From: Streptomyces avermitilis MA-4680 = NBRC 14893
GTDB taxonomy: Bacteria > Actinomycetota > Actinomycetes > Streptomycetales > Streptomycetaceae
DNA: 64,000 bases
Direction of reading: 5' to 3'
NCBI RefSeq assembly: GCF_000009765.2
Contig: NC_003155.5
Coordinates: forward strand, 2,170,001 to 2,234,000
A program made the translations under genes and the position numbers. The notes beneath the pieces were generated by a model, which was not told the DNA's origin, did not search any database, and saw nothing but the letters and a program-made list of their open reading frames with translations. This document shows positions 1-8,355 of this stretch, one piece after another (within the stretch, counting starts at the first letter, position 1; each line of letters opens with the position of its first letter).

Positions 1-2
1 CG

Positions 3-362
3 CGGCTCAAGGAGGTCTACCGCTCGGTCGACGAGGTCGACACCATGGTCGGCCTGCTCGCGGAGAACCCGCCGGCCGGCTTCGGCTTCAGCGACACCGC
101 GTTCCGCATCTTCATCCTGATGGCCACGCGCCGGCTCCAGAGCGACCGCTTCCTGACGGTCGACTACCGGCCCGAGGTCTACACCCCGCTCGGCATCGAC
201 TGGGTCGAGAAGGGCGGCATGAACTCCGTGATCCTGCGGCACTGCCCGGAACTGGCGTCGCTCATGCCGCGCCGGGCGAGCGCGTTCGCGCCTTGGCGGA
301 CGGTGCAGCCGGCGGCCAACGGCGGCCCCCCTGACAACGGCGGCCCCGGTGACAACGGCTGA
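3..362 (+). CDS. Animal-type haem peroxidase family protein, C-terminal part only
   Basis: This is the last 119 residues of a protein whose start lies before the window; the frame is open from base 3. It contains the block DTMVGLLAENPPAGFGFSDT, then FRIFILMATRRLQSDRFLT and a tail with EVYTPLGIDWV and RHCPEL. That series is the usual C-terminus of bacterial members of the animal haem peroxidase superfamily, where this part packs against the haem domain and precedes a short variable tail. The proximal-His and distal-His regions lie outside the window, so activity cannot be judged. The final ~25 residues are a low-complexity Gly/Pro/Asp/Asn stretch. Family assignment is from recognised C-terminal motifs; substrate unknown. 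Confidence 0.75.
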   Translation, partial: RLKEVYRSVDEVDTMVGLLAENPPAGFGFSDTAFRIFILMATRRLQSDRFLTVDYRPEVYTPLGIDWVEKGGMNSVILRHCPELASLMPRRASAFAPWRTVQPAANGGPPDNGGPGDNG

Positions 363-434
363 CTCCGGCGCTAGGAGCGCACCAATGGCACGCCGCGCTC
401 CGGGGACCAGGGATTTCGGCCGACCGGGCGGCAG

Positions 435-463
435 TTGACAGCTTCGGTGCGGCACGCCAGAGT
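435..463 (+). promoter_or_regulatory. Candidate sigma-70-type promoter giving a near-leaderless mRNA
   Basis: A perfect TTGACA (435-440) is followed after 17 bases by CAGAGT (458-463), a plausible -10. The ATG of the next gene is at 472, so transcription from the usual distance would start within 0-3 bases of the start codon. No Shine-Dalgarno is visible before that ATG, which agrees with a leaderless transcript. Confidence 0.45.
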
Positions 464-471
464 CCCGCGAG

Positions 472-1929
472 ATGGAGATCAACGACCTGACGCCTGCCGA
501 GCGACGTGTGTGGGAGGCCTTTCCGCGGGGCGCGTCCGTGGACTTCCGCACACCTGACGCGGACACCGAGGCCGCTGAGTGGGGACCGGAGCGGACCGTG
601 CGAGCGAGCGTCCTGCGGGCACTGCTGCTCACGGCACCGCAGGAGGAGGGCGAGACGGCCGCGCTCAAGGTCGCGGGTGCCCGGATCACCGGCGTACTGA
701 GTCTGATGTACGCGACGATCGGCCATGTCGTCCGGCTGAGCCACTGCCGGTTCGAGGAGGCGCCCAAGCTGCACGGCGCCCAGCTTCGTCAGCTCAATCT
801 GCGGCAGTCGGTGCTGCCCGGCCTGGCCTCGGGGAACGTACGGATCGACGGCATCCTGCGGTTGACGGACTGCCGTGTCCACGGGCCGGTGCGGCTCGAT
901 GGCGCGCAGATATCCCGCGCGCTCTTCCTCGACGGTGCGCGGCTCTCCGCCCAGGACGACGCGCAGCCCGTGCTCCAGCTCAACCAGGCCGCCATCGGCG
1001 ACGACCTGTGGGCGCCGAAGCTCCGGGTTCGGGGTGAGGTGCGGATGAACGGCATCCATGTGGCCGGGTCGGTCAACCTGGAGGACGCCGATCTGAGCGC
1101 GCACGCGGGCACCGCCCTCAGCGCCGAGACCCTCAGCGTGGGAACCGATGTGCGGGCGCGCTGCCTGCGCGCGGACGGCCGGCTCGAGCTGCGCGGCGCC
1201 CGGATCCCCGGCCGGCTCGATCTGCTGCACGCTCGTCTCTCGAACCCCGGCGGCACGGCGCTGCGGGCGAGCAGCTGCGCCATCAGGGAACTCTGGCTGC
1301 GCGACGGCGACCGGATCGAGGGCGTCCTCAATCTGCGCCGTGCGCAGATCGACCTGCTGACCCTGGCCCCGGAGATGCTGCCCGACGAGGTGTTTCTGAG
1401 CGGTCTCACCTACACCATGCTCACCCCGAACGAGCCCGCCGAGCGCCGTCTGCCGATGCTCGACCGGGACGGCGGCGGCTATCTCCCCTCCGGATACGAG
1501 CAGTTGAGCGCCGCGTACCGCAGAATCGGCGACGACAACGCGGCCCGCCTCGTCCAACTCGCCAAGCAGCGGCGCCATCGCGCCACCCTGGCCTGGTACG
1601 CGCGGATCTGGGGCCACGTCCAGGACGCCACCGTCGGCTACGGCTTCCGTCCGCTGCGTGCCGCCGGCTGGCTGCTGTCCCTGCTGGCCGTGGGCTCGAT
1701 CGCGTACGGCGTGCATCCGCCCCACCCGCTCAAGGCCTCCGAGGCGCCGCCCTTCAACGCCGTCTTCTACACCCTCGACCTGCTCCTGCCGGTCATCGAC
1801 TTCGGTCAGGAGCGGGCCTTCTCCCCCACCGACTGGTACCAGGGCCTGTCCTACGTCCTCATCATCACCGGCTGGATCCTGGCGACGACGATCGTCACCG
1901 GTGTGACGCGCACGGTCAGCCGTCAGTAG
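472..1929 (+). CDS. Membrane-anchored repeat protein of the streptomycete 'oxidoreductase-like' family
   Basis: A 485-residue protein. Residues ~60-310 are a series of loosely repeated ~20-residue units rich in the pattern G-x-L-x-L-x-x-A/C (for example VRIDGILRLTDCRV and VRLDGAQISRALFLDGARL), which suggests a right-handed beta-helix or pentapeptide-like solenoid. The C-terminus has two or three hydrophobic segments (AAGWLLSLLAVGSIAYGV, a middle segment near FYTLDLLLPVIDF, and YVLIITGWILATTIVTGV) that should anchor it in the membrane. Homologues in Streptomyces are often labelled membrane-associated oxidoreductase, but I see no nucleotide-binding or redox motif, so that name is not supported here. 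It converges on the next gene with only six bases between. Confidence 0.7.
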   Translation: MEINDLTPAERRVWEAFPRGASVDFRTPDADTEAAEWGPERTVRASVLRALLLTAPQEEGETAALKVAGARITGVLSLMYATIGHVVRLSHCRFEEAPKLHGAQLRQLNLRQSVLPGLASGNVRIDGILRLTDCRVHGPVRLDGAQISRALFLDGARLSAQDDAQPVLQLNQAAIGDDLWAPKLRVRGEVRMNGIHVAGSVNLEDADLSAHAGTALSAETLSVGTDVRARCLRADGRLELRGARIPGRLDLLHARLSNPGGTALRASSCAIRELWLRDGDRIEGVLNLRRAQIDLLTLAPEMLPDEVFLSGLTYTMLTPNEPAERRLPMLDRDGGGYLPSGYEQLSAAYRRIGDDNAARLVQLAKQRRHRATLAWYARIWGHVQDATVGYGFRPLRAAGWLLSLLAVGSIAYGVHPPHPLKASEAPPFNAVFYTLDLLLPVIDFGQERAFSPTDWYQGLSYVLIITGWILATTIVTGVTRTVSRQ

Positions 1930-1935
1930 TACGGC

Positions 1936-3741
1936 TCACCGGACCGGCCGCCCCGCGTGCTGGGCGGCCAGCCGCACCGGTGCGTTCTGGGCTCCGTAAC
2001 CGCGGTGGCCGGCGTCACGCTGGACGAGTTCGAAGAAGACGCGGCCGACCGTCTCCGTGTAGCAGTGCCGGAACGCGCCGCCCGCGTCACGGTCGTAGAG
2101 GATGCCGAGTTCGCGGTACGTCTCCAGCTCGCCGTCCGCGAACTCGTACCGGGCGGCCAGGTCGTCGTAGTAGTTCGCCGGAATCCGCAGCAGCCGGCCG
2201 CCCGCCGCGCGAAAGCGGCGGGCCGTGGCGACCACGTCCTCGGTGGCGAACGCGATGTGCTGGGCCCGGGCGCCGTCGTCGGTCGGTGCGGGTCCGACGC
2301 TCAGCGCGATCCGCACACTGCCGTCGGCGTTGGTGACGGCACGGCTGCGGTGCAGACCGTAGGGGTCGGCGACGTCGACGCTGTCCTGCGCGTTCAGACC
2401 GAGCACGCTGCGGTGGAACAGGGCCGCCTCGTCGAACTGGTGCCAGGGCTGGGTGAGGGCGAGATGGTCGACCCGGGTGACGCCGTGCGCGGGGGCACGG
2501 CCCGGCGCGTCCGCGTCCACTTCCAGGTCCGCGAAGTCGCCTCGCCAGTCGGGGAGTTCGGGGCGGGCGGCGCAGAAGAAGAGTTCGGTGCCGTCGGGCG
2601 CGGCGACCGCCTCCAGGGGCGCGTCCTCCAGGGCGCGGCGGCGCGGCAGCACCGGGGCGAGCAGGGCCTCGGCGCGGCGGGCCGCGGCGGCCGGGTCCGG
2701 TGACTCCAGGCCGACGGCGGCGAGCGAGGTGCCGGCGCGGCGGGCGGCGGGGCCCGTGTTGACCAGGACGCGCGCCGCACCCTGCTGCCAGAGGTCCACC
2801 GGCTTGGAGCGGTGCCGGGCGGTGCGACCGAAACCGAGCGCGCTCAGGAGCGCGGAGACCGGCTCGACGTCGGGTGTGACGAGTTCGGCGAAGGCGATCC
2901 CGGTGGGCACCACGGGCGCGGGGGGTGTGGCGAGTCCGGTCGCCTCCTGGAGGGCGAGCAGCGAGCGCTGGGCGTCCACGGCGGTGGGTCCGGCCTCGGC
3001 CTGCCGGAAGACGTCGTTGAAGACCTCGAGGGACAGCGGTCCCCGGTATCCGGCGCGCATCACATGTCCGAGGAACCCGGCGATGTCGAAGCCGCCCTGG
3101 CCGGGGAAACAGCGGTAGTGACGGCTCCACTGGAGGACGTCCATCGCCATCTGCGGGGCGTCGGCCAGTTGCAGGAAGAAGATCTTCTCGCCGGGGATGT
3201 CCTCGATGCCCTTGGGGTCCGAGCCGCGGGCGAGGATGTGGAAGCTGTCGAGGCAGGTCCCGAGCGCGGGGTGGCCGGCGGCCTCGACGATGCGCCAGGC
3301 GTGGTCGTACGTACGCACATGGCGCCCCCACGCCAGCGCCTCGTAGGCGACCCTGATCCCGAAGTCCGCGGCCAGTTCGGCCAGTCGGCGCAGCTGCCGG
3401 GCGGCGAGCGCGTCGTCGTCCTCGGCGAGCGGGGAGACGCTGGAGCAGACGAGGACGGTGTCCGCGCCCAGGCGTCGCATCAGCTCGAACTTGTGGCGCG
3501 CGCGGCGCAGATTGCGGCTGAACTCGTCCGCCGGTACGGCCTCGATGTCGCGCATCGGCTGGTAGAGGTCGATGCTCAGACCGAGGTCGGCGCAGCGGGC
3601 CCGGATCTCCTCGGGGCTGAGCGGGCTGGCGAGCAGGTCGTTCTCGAAGATCTCGACGCCGTCGAAGCCGGCCCGGGCCGCGGCCGTGAGCTTCTCGGTG
3701 AGGGACCCGCTGAGCGAGACGGTGGCGATGGACGTACGCAC
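1936..3741 (-). CDS. quiC: 3-dehydroshikimate dehydratase, QuiC-type, fused to HPPD/VOC-like domain
   Basis: 601 residues in two parts. Residues 1-265 form a sugar-phosphate-isomerase-like TIM barrel in which Glu134 (VAYEALAWG), Asp165 (CLDSFHI), Gln191 (FFLQLAD) and Glu239 (SLEVFND) fall where the metal ligands of bacterial QuiC dehydratases lie. The C-terminal half is a 4-hydroxyphenylpyruvate-dioxygenase-like VOC module with the His-His-Glu set (RVDHLAL, QHIAFAT, FFELVQR). The family converts 3-dehydroshikimate to protocatechuate; the C-terminal module has no established separate activity. The gene is 25 bases downstream of a shikimate dehydrogenase gene on the same strand, so shikimate to dehydroshikimate to protocatechuate would be encoded together. 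The start ATG has a GGGAGA-type Shine-Dalgarno. Confidence 0.88.
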   Translation of the reverse strand: MRTSIATVSLSGSLTEKLTAAARAGFDGVEIFENDLLASPLSPEEIRARCADLGLSIDLYQPMRDIEAVPADEFSRNLRRARHKFELMRRLGADTVLVCSSVSPLAEDDDALAARQLRRLAELAADFGIRVAYEALAWGRHVRTYDHAWRIVEAAGHPALGTCLDSFHILARGSDPKGIEDIPGEKIFFLQLADAPQMAMDVLQWSRHYRCFPGQGGFDIAGFLGHVMRAGYRGPLSLEVFNDVFRQAEAGPTAVDAQRSLLALQEATGLATPPAPVVPTGIAFAELVTPDVEPVSALLSALGFGRTARHRSKPVDLWQQGAARVLVNTGPAARRAGTSLAAVGLESPDPAAAARRAEALLAPVLPRRRALEDAPLEAVAAPDGTELFFCAARPELPDWRGDFADLEVDADAPGRAPAHGVTRVDHLALTQPWHQFDEAALFHRSVLGLNAQDSVDVADPYGLHRSRAVTNADGSVRIALSVGPAPTDDGARAQHIAFATEDVVATARRFRAAGGRLLRIPANYYDDLAARYEFADGELETYRELGILYDRDAGGAFRHCYTETVGRVFFELVQRDAGHRGYGAQNAPVRLAAQHAGRPVR

Positions 3742-3766
3742 GGGGTGTCTCCCTTCTGTCCGGGCT

Positions 3767-4642
3767 TCAGTGCCGGACGGCCGCGGTGCCGGCCAGTTCG
3801 GCGATGTCGGCGAGCATGCGCATGCTGTCGGGTTCCCGCCCGGTGAAGAGCCGGAACGCGTCCACCGCCTGGAAGACGGCCATGCCGCCGCCGTCGAGCG
3901 TGGCGCAGCCGAGCGCGCGGGCGGTGCGCAGCAGTTCGGTCTCCAGGGGGCGGTAGACCACCTCGGCGACCCACAGACCGGGGTGCAGCAGCTCGGCCGG
4001 GAGCGGGATTCCGGGGTGGGCGGCCATACCGGTGGGGGTGGCGTGCACGATGCCGTCGGCGTCCGTCAGCAGCTTGGGCAGCGTGTCCGGGCTCGCCGCG
4101 GCGGCGCGGCCGTCGCCGAAGTGCCGGTTCAGTGCCACGGCGAGGGCGGCGGCCCGCTCCGGCAGCGCGTCGACGACGGTGACGTGCCCGGCGCCGAGTG
4201 TCAGCAGGGCGTGCGCCACGGCCGCGCCCGCGCCGCCCGCGCCCAGCTGTACGACCCGTTCGAGCCGGGCGTCGGGCAGTCCGCGCGCGAAGGAGGCGGC
4301 GAACCCGGTGACGTCCGTGTTGTGACCGACGGCGCGGCCGTCCTCGAAGACGACGGTGTTGACCGCGCCGAGCGCCTCGGCCTGCGGGGCGAGCGTGTCC
4401 AGGTGGCTGATGACGAGCTGCTTGCAGGGGTGCGTGATGTTGAGCCCGTCGAAACCGAGGTCCCGGGCCGCGCGTACCAGGCCGCCCACGGCTTCGGGTC
4501 CGACCCCGAGCCTGTCGATGTCGATCAGCCGGTAGTGATAGCGCAGTCCCTGCCGGCCGGCCTCGCGTTCGTGCAGGGCGGGGCTGAGCGAGGGGCCGAT
4601 GCCGGAACCGATCAGGCCGACGAGATACGAGTCCTGGGTCAC
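3767..4642 (-). CDS. Shikimate (quinate) 5-dehydrogenase, catabolic type
   Basis: 291 residues of the AroE/YdiB superfamily. The substrate domain shows the GIGPSLSPALHE segment and NITHPCKQ with the catalytic Lys. The NAD(P) domain has the glycine-rich loop QLGAGGAGAAVAHAL. After that loop an acidic residue is seen (VVDALPERA), as in NAD-dependent catabolic members, instead of the NRT motif of biosynthetic NADP enzymes; this is a family rule applied by inference. The start is GTG with a strong AGGAGG six bases upstream. It leads the two-gene operon with the dehydroshikimate dehydratase and lies opposite a TetR regulator, with a palindrome between them. Quinate activity cannot be separated from shikimate activity by sequence alone. 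Confidence 0.85.
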   Translation of the reverse strand: MTQDSYLVGLIGSGIGPSLSPALHEREAGRQGLRYHYRLIDIDRLGVGPEAVGGLVRAARDLGFDGLNITHPCKQLVISHLDTLAPQAEALGAVNTVVFEDGRAVGHNTDVTGFAASFARGLPDARLERVVQLGAGGAGAAVAHALLTLGAGHVTVVDALPERAAALAVALNRHFGDGRAAAASPDTLPKLLTDADGIVHATPTGMAAHPGIPLPAELLHPGLWVAEVVYRPLETELLRTARALGCATLDGGGMAVFQAVDAFRLFTGREPDSMRMLADIAELAGTAAVRH

Positions 4643-4687
4643 GGCGGTCCTCCTGGGCTGCCGCCGGACGGGTCGCCCGGACAGCTG

Positions 4688-4713
4688 ACTAATGTACGAA
4701 CTAGTACGTTAGT
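4688..4713. promoter_or_regulatory. Candidate TetR operator in the divergent quinate/shikimate promoter
   Basis: A 26-base near-perfect palindrome with half-sites ACTAA-n-GTAC and GTAC-n-TTAGT, only a few mismatches. It sits between the divergent dehydrogenase and TetR genes, overlapping where a promoter is expected. The TetR at 4818 is the likely ligand; this is inferred from position. Confidence 0.6.
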
Positions 4714-4817
4714 CATATCAGGATGTCACGCCGCCGTGAAGACATCGACCGGACCGACCCGCGCCGAGGCCCTGCTTCTACAATCTCGGCACCGGCATCT
4801 CCGTCCGAAGGAACCCG

Positions 4818-5483
4818 ATGACCAGCGTCGACGAACCGGCACCACCGAACGGCCGCATCCGCGACGCCGCCCGCACCAGGGCCGAGATCCTCGACGTGGC
4901 GACGCAGGAGTTCGCGCGGGCCGGATACGACGGCGCCCGGGTCGACGAGATCGCCGCCCGCACCCGCACCACGAAGCGGATGATCTACTACTACTTCGGC
5001 GGCAAGGAGCAGCTCTTCACGGCCGTCCTGGAACGGGCCTACTCCGTCATCCGCCAGGCCGAGCAGGAACTCGACGTCGAACACCTGGACCCGGTCGCGG
5101 CCATCCGCAAGCTCGCCGAGGTCACCTTCGACCACCACGAAGCGCACCCCGACTTCATCCGCCTGGTCAGCATCGAGAACATCCACGGCGCCGAGCACAT
5201 CGCCGCGTCCGAGGAGCTCGGCCGGATCGGCTCGCCCGCGCTGGACGTGACCGGCCGCATCCTGGAAGCCGGCCGCAGCTCGGGACTGTTCACGGCCGAC
5301 GTCGACGCCGTGGACCTGCACGCGCTGATCAGTTCCTTCTGCTTCTTCCGGGTCTCGAACCGCCATACCTTCGGCGCCCTCTTCGGCCGCGACCTGGTGG
5401 CACCCGGCCGGCGCGAGCACTACCGGACCATGCTCGGCGACCTGGTCATCGCCTATCTGACGGCGGACCGCTCCGCGGACTGA
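4818..5483 (+). CDS. TetR family regulator of the shikimate/quinate genes
   Basis: 221 residues. The N-terminal helix-turn-helix is typical of TetR: RAEILDVATQEFARAGYDGA, then RVDEIAARTRTTKRMIYYYF and GGKEQLFTAVLE (residues ~18-70). The C-terminal ligand domain contains EAHPDFIRLVSIENIHGAEH. It is transcribed away from the dehydrogenase/dehydratase pair and followed by an MHS-family transporter, so it probably controls both sides through the palindromes at 4688 and possibly 5612. The inducer is likely a pathway intermediate such as protocatechuate, shikimate or quinate; that is inference from context. Confidence 0.85.
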   Translation: MTSVDEPAPPNGRIRDAARTRAEILDVATQEFARAGYDGARVDEIAARTRTTKRMIYYYFGGKEQLFTAVLERAYSVIRQAEQELDVEHLDPVAAIRKLAEVTFDHHEAHPDFIRLVSIENIHGAEHIAASEELGRIGSPALDVTGRILEAGRSSGLFTADVDAVDLHALISSFCFFRVSNRHTFGALFGRDLVAPGRREHYRTMLGDLVIAYLTADRSAD

Positions 5484-5611
5484 GCCCCGCACCGCGGCGC
5501 CGCGCCCGGCTCCGGACCAGGACCGTGCGCCGGCCCGGAGGCGGAGAGCCCCTTCTGCGCGACCTCTTGACACCCGGGAAACGTGAGCGCACCATCCGTA
5601 GCCAACCGCTA

Positions 5612-5635
5612 CTAACTATCCAGTGGGTTAATTAG
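5612..5635. promoter_or_regulatory. Candidate operator upstream of the MHS transporter
   Basis: A 24-base imperfect palindrome running from CTAACTATC to GGTTAATTAG. It is unusually A/T-rich for this genome and lies about 100 bases before the transporter start. It resembles the 4688 palindrome at its TTAG/CTAA ends. It could bind the same TetR protein or form part of the promoter itself. Confidence 0.4.
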
Positions 5636-5735
5636 CCGGGCACGCACCCGGCGCGGCCGACCCGTCACCCCAGGGCCCCGGCACCTCTCCCCTCCGCTCA
5701 CCCGCTCCGCCCGGAGCTCCTCGAAGGAGTACGCC

Positions 5736-7088
5736 GTGTCCGTCCCCGCCGCCCCGCACGACGCGCCACCCGGCCAGCCGAGGAAGGCCGCGCTCGCCGC
5801 CTGGATCGGCAGCGCCCTGGAGTACTACGACTTCTTCATCTACGGCAGCGCCGCCGCGCTGATCTTCCCGAAGGTCTTCTTCGACGAGTCGGACCCCGCC
5901 GACGCGACGCTGCTCTCCCTGGCCACCTTCGGTGTCGCCTACGCCGCCCGCCCGGTCGGCGCGCTGTTCCTCGGCCACTTCGGCGACCACCTGGGCCGTA
6001 AGAAGATCATGGTCTTCACGCTGATCCTGATGGGCCTGTCGACGTTCCTCATCGGCTGTCTGCCCACCCGCGCCCAGGTCGGCGGCCTGGCCCCGGTGCT
6101 GCTCGTGCTCTGCCGTGTCCTCCAGGGCGTCTCCGCCGCCGGCGAGCAGGCCAGCGCCAACTCGATGACGCTGGAACACGCGCCACCGCACCGCCGCGGC
6201 TACTTCACCAGCTTCACCCTGAACGGCACCCAGGCGGGACAGCTTCTCGCCACCCTCGTCTTCCTCCCCGTCGCCGCGCTCCCCGAGGACCAACTGCTCT
6301 CCTGGGGCTGGCGCGTTCCGTTCTGGCTGAGCGTCGCGGTGGCCGTCGCCGGCTACGTCATCCGCCGCACCCTCCAGGAGACTCCGGCCTTCGCCCAGCA
6401 GGCCGCGGCCGACGGTGTCGCGAAGCTGCCGCTCGCCGTGCTGCTGCGCGAGCACTGGGCCGATGTGCTGCGTGTGGTCGCCGCCGCCCTCATCGCCTCC
6501 GTGAGCACGATCTTCACGGTGTGGGCGCTGGCGTACGCGACCAGCGACTCGGTCGGCCTGAGCCGCTCGTCCATGCTGTGGGTGGGCGCGCTCGCCAACC
6601 TGGTCGCCCTCGGCGCGATCCCGCTCTGGGCCGTCCTGTCCGACCGCGTCGGCCGCCGCCCGGTCTTCCTGATCGGCGCCGTCGGCAGCGCGGTGCTGAT
6701 GTTCCTCTACCTGTGGGCCATCTCCACCGGCTCCTACCCTCTGGTCCTGCTGCTCGGCGTCCTCACCTTCGGTGTCGTCTACAGCGCCGCCAACGGCATC
6801 TGGCCCTCCTTCTACGGGGAGATGTTCTCCACCCGCGTCCGCCTCTCGGGCATGGCCATCGGCACGCAGATCGGTTTCGCGGTCGCCGGCTTCGCCGTCA
6901 CCTTCGCCGCGCAGATCGCCGGTCCGGACGGCGACGACTGGTCCTCGGTCGCCCTCTTCGCCTCGGCCCTGTGCATTCCGCCGATCGTCGCGGCGCTCAC
7001 CGCCCGCGAGACGCACAAGGTACCGACGGAACTGCTCGGCGAGCGCCCGGCGCAGGGGGCCGCGAACCGCGAGACCGTGACGGCCTGA
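5736..7088 (+). CDS. MHS-family MFS transporter, probable shikimate/quinate/protocatechuate uptake
   Basis: 450 residues with 12 predicted membrane segments. The N-terminal ASALEYYDFFIYG-like block (here WIGSALEYYDFFIYGSAAAL) and the loop GHFGDHLGRKKIMVFTL are hallmarks of the metabolite:H+ symporter branch, which includes the ShiA shikimate and KgtP transporters. The central RVLQGVSAAGEQASANSM matches the family's R-x-x-Q-G motif. GTG start with GAAGGAG six bases upstream. It completes a regulon of transporter, TetR, dehydrogenase and dehydratase, which argues for an aromatic-acid precursor as substrate. The exact substrate is not determinable from sequence. Confidence 0.82.
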   Translation: MSVPAAPHDAPPGQPRKAALAAWIGSALEYYDFFIYGSAAALIFPKVFFDESDPADATLLSLATFGVAYAARPVGALFLGHFGDHLGRKKIMVFTLILMGLSTFLIGCLPTRAQVGGLAPVLLVLCRVLQGVSAAGEQASANSMTLEHAPPHRRGYFTSFTLNGTQAGQLLATLVFLPVAALPEDQLLSWGWRVPFWLSVAVAVAGYVIRRTLQETPAFAQQAAADGVAKLPLAVLLREHWADVLRVVAAALIASVSTIFTVWALAYATSDSVGLSRSSMLWVGALANLVALGAIPLWAVLSDRVGRRPVFLIGAVGSAVLMFLYLWAISTGSYPLVLLLGVLTFGVVYSAANGIWPSFYGEMFSTRVRLSGMAIGTQIGFAVAGFAVTFAAQIAGPDGDDWSSVALFASALCIPPIVAALTARETHKVPTELLGERPAQGAANRETVTA

Positions 7089-7160
7089 CCGACCCGCCCG
7101 GTCCGCCGGGCCTGACGATCCGTTGGGCCCGCCGGTCCACTGGGCCCGCCCGGTCCGCCC

Positions 7161-7194
7161 GAGTCTCCGGCGTCCGTCAGACGTCCGGAGGCTC
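7161..7194. terminator. Stem-loop between convergent genes
   Basis: GAG-CTCCGG arms pair with CCGGAG-CTC arms around a short loop, with minor bulges. It lies between the 3' ends of the transporter and the PPOX gene and could end both transcripts. There is no T-run, as is common in streptomycetes. Confidence 0.4.
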
Positions 7195-7264
7195 GGACTT
7201 CGCACGGCTGGGACGCGTACGTCCGCGCGGCGAGGAACCGCACGGAAGGCGGCGCGATGGCGGC

Positions 7265-7702
7265 TCAACCCCGCGGAATCCCGTACGCCCGCTCCACCCG
7301 CAGGCGCAGCACGAGCCGGCGGTCGCGGACCATCGCGGCCCGGAAGTCGTCCCAGTCGGGGTGCTCGCCCAGCACGTCACGGTAGAGCCGGATCAGTTCC
7401 TCGACGGTCTCGTCGTGCGGGTCCCGCGCGACCGGCGACAGTTCGGCCACGCCCTCGACGACCGTGTACGCCCTCCGGTCGGGCCCCGTCACGTGGTACG
7501 ACGCCCTCGGGTCCCGGCGCAGATTGCGGGTCTTGGCGCGGTCGTCCGTGACCGACACCCGCAGCGTCCGCTCGTCGGGGTAGTACGCGTGGGCGACGTT
7601 CGACAACTGGGGCCGTCCGTCGCGCTTGAGGGTGACCAGCACTCCGGCGAGATGGTCGGAGAGCAGCTTCAGCAGTGCGTCCTGCGTCGCGTCCTGAGTC
7701 AT
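7265..7702 (-). CDS. PPOX-class (F420- or flavin-dependent) oxidoreductase
   Basis: 145 residues if started at ATG 7702. An in-frame start 45 bases upstream would run into the TetR operator and lacks support. The fold is the split-barrel pyridoxamine-phosphate-oxidase type: LLSDHLAGVLVTLKRDGRPQLSNVAHAYY, then TLRVSVTDDRAKTRNLRRDPRASYHV and a C-terminal WDDFRAAMVRDRRLVLRLRVER. Such small actinobacterial proteins commonly bind F420 or FMN and reduce small molecules. It is transcribed divergently from a TetR gene, and the shared 15-base operators imply coregulation with the exporter downstream. Confidence 0.78.
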   Translation of the reverse strand: MTQDATQDALLKLLSDHLAGVLVTLKRDGRPQLSNVAHAYYPDERTLRVSVTDDRAKTRNLRRDPRASYHVTGPDRRAYTVVEGVAELSPVARDPHDETVEELIRLYRDVLGEHPDWDDFRAAMVRDRRLVLRLRVERAYGIPRG

Positions 7703-7739
7703 GTCTGGGTCAACCCGCCGGTCCCGGCACGCATTCCGC

Positions 7740-7778
7740 GTAGACACTGTCTACGAGTCTCTGGTAGACAGTGTCTAT
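7740..7778. promoter_or_regulatory. Two-site TetR operator (duplicated 15-base palindrome)
   Basis: GTAGACA-n-TGTCTAC occurs at 7740-7754 and again, with one change, at 7764-7778. The two centres are 24 bases apart. The second site overlaps the start codon of the TetR gene itself, so binding would block its transcription. The first lies towards the divergent PPOX gene. Confidence 0.75.
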
Positions 7779-8355
7779 GAGCGATGAGGGGACCGGGCTG
7801 CGGGCTCGGCTGATCGAGGCGGGCGTCGACCTGGTGGCCAAGGAGGGCGCGAACGCGCTGTCCCTGCGGGAGATCGCCCGTCGGGCGGGGGTCTCGCACG
7901 GGGCCCCGCGCCGCTACTTCCCCACCCACCTGGCGCTGCTCTCCGCCATCGCGCGGCGCGGCTTCGCGGAGCTGGCGGAGCGGGCGACGGCGGCGGTCGG
8001 CGACGGCGGGGCGAGCCCGCGCGCACAACTGGCGTCCCTGGGACGGGTCTACCTGGACTTCGCGCTGGACAACCGGGGCATGTACGAGCTGATGTTCCGT
8101 CACGACCTGCTGGAGAGCAACCGTCTGGGGCTGCGCGACACCAGCCTGCCGCTCTTCGGTGTGCTGGTGGACCTGGTCGCAAGGGCCCGTCCCGGGGCGG
8201 ACGCCCGCGCCGTCGCCGGCTCCCTGTGGGCGAACCTGCACGGGATCGCCCAGCTGTGGGGCTGGGGCAGCCTTCAACTCGCCACCGGCGCGGTCGACTT
8301 CGCACCCCTGCTGGGTACGGCCCTGGACGCGCACCTCGGGCCGGAGGACCAGTGA
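7777..8355 (+). CDS. TetR family regulator with WHG-type C-terminal domain
   Basis: 192 residues from ATG 7777; a GTG two codons earlier is also possible. Residues ~5-50 form the HTH (AGVDLVAKEGANALSLREIA, then RRAGVSHGAPRRYFPTHLAL). The C-terminus GYRGMYELMFR-like segment (NRGMYELMFRHDLL) and WANLHGIAQLWGWG resemble the TetR C-terminal WHG domain. No Shine-Dalgarno is present and the start codon overlaps its own operator, so the mRNA is probably leaderless. The stop codon overlaps the GTG start of the exporter gene by four bases, indicating translational coupling; the regulator very likely represses this exporter. Confidence 0.83.
   Translation: MSDEGTGLRARLIEAGVDLVAKEGANALSLREIARRAGVSHGAPRRYFPTHLALLSAIARRGFAELAERATAAVGDGGASPRAQLASLGRVYLDFALDNRGMYELMFRHDLLESNRLGLRDTSLPLFGVLVDLVARARPGADARAVAGSLWANLHGIAQLWGWGSLQLATGAVDFAPLLGTALDAHLGPEDQ

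Noticed and set aside
3572..5635. 687-codon open frame on the plus strand across the shikimate genes and the TetR gene
   Set aside because: It is antisense to two clear enzymes and out of frame with TetR; its protein is Gly/Arg/Asp-rich with no motif, a product of high GC content.
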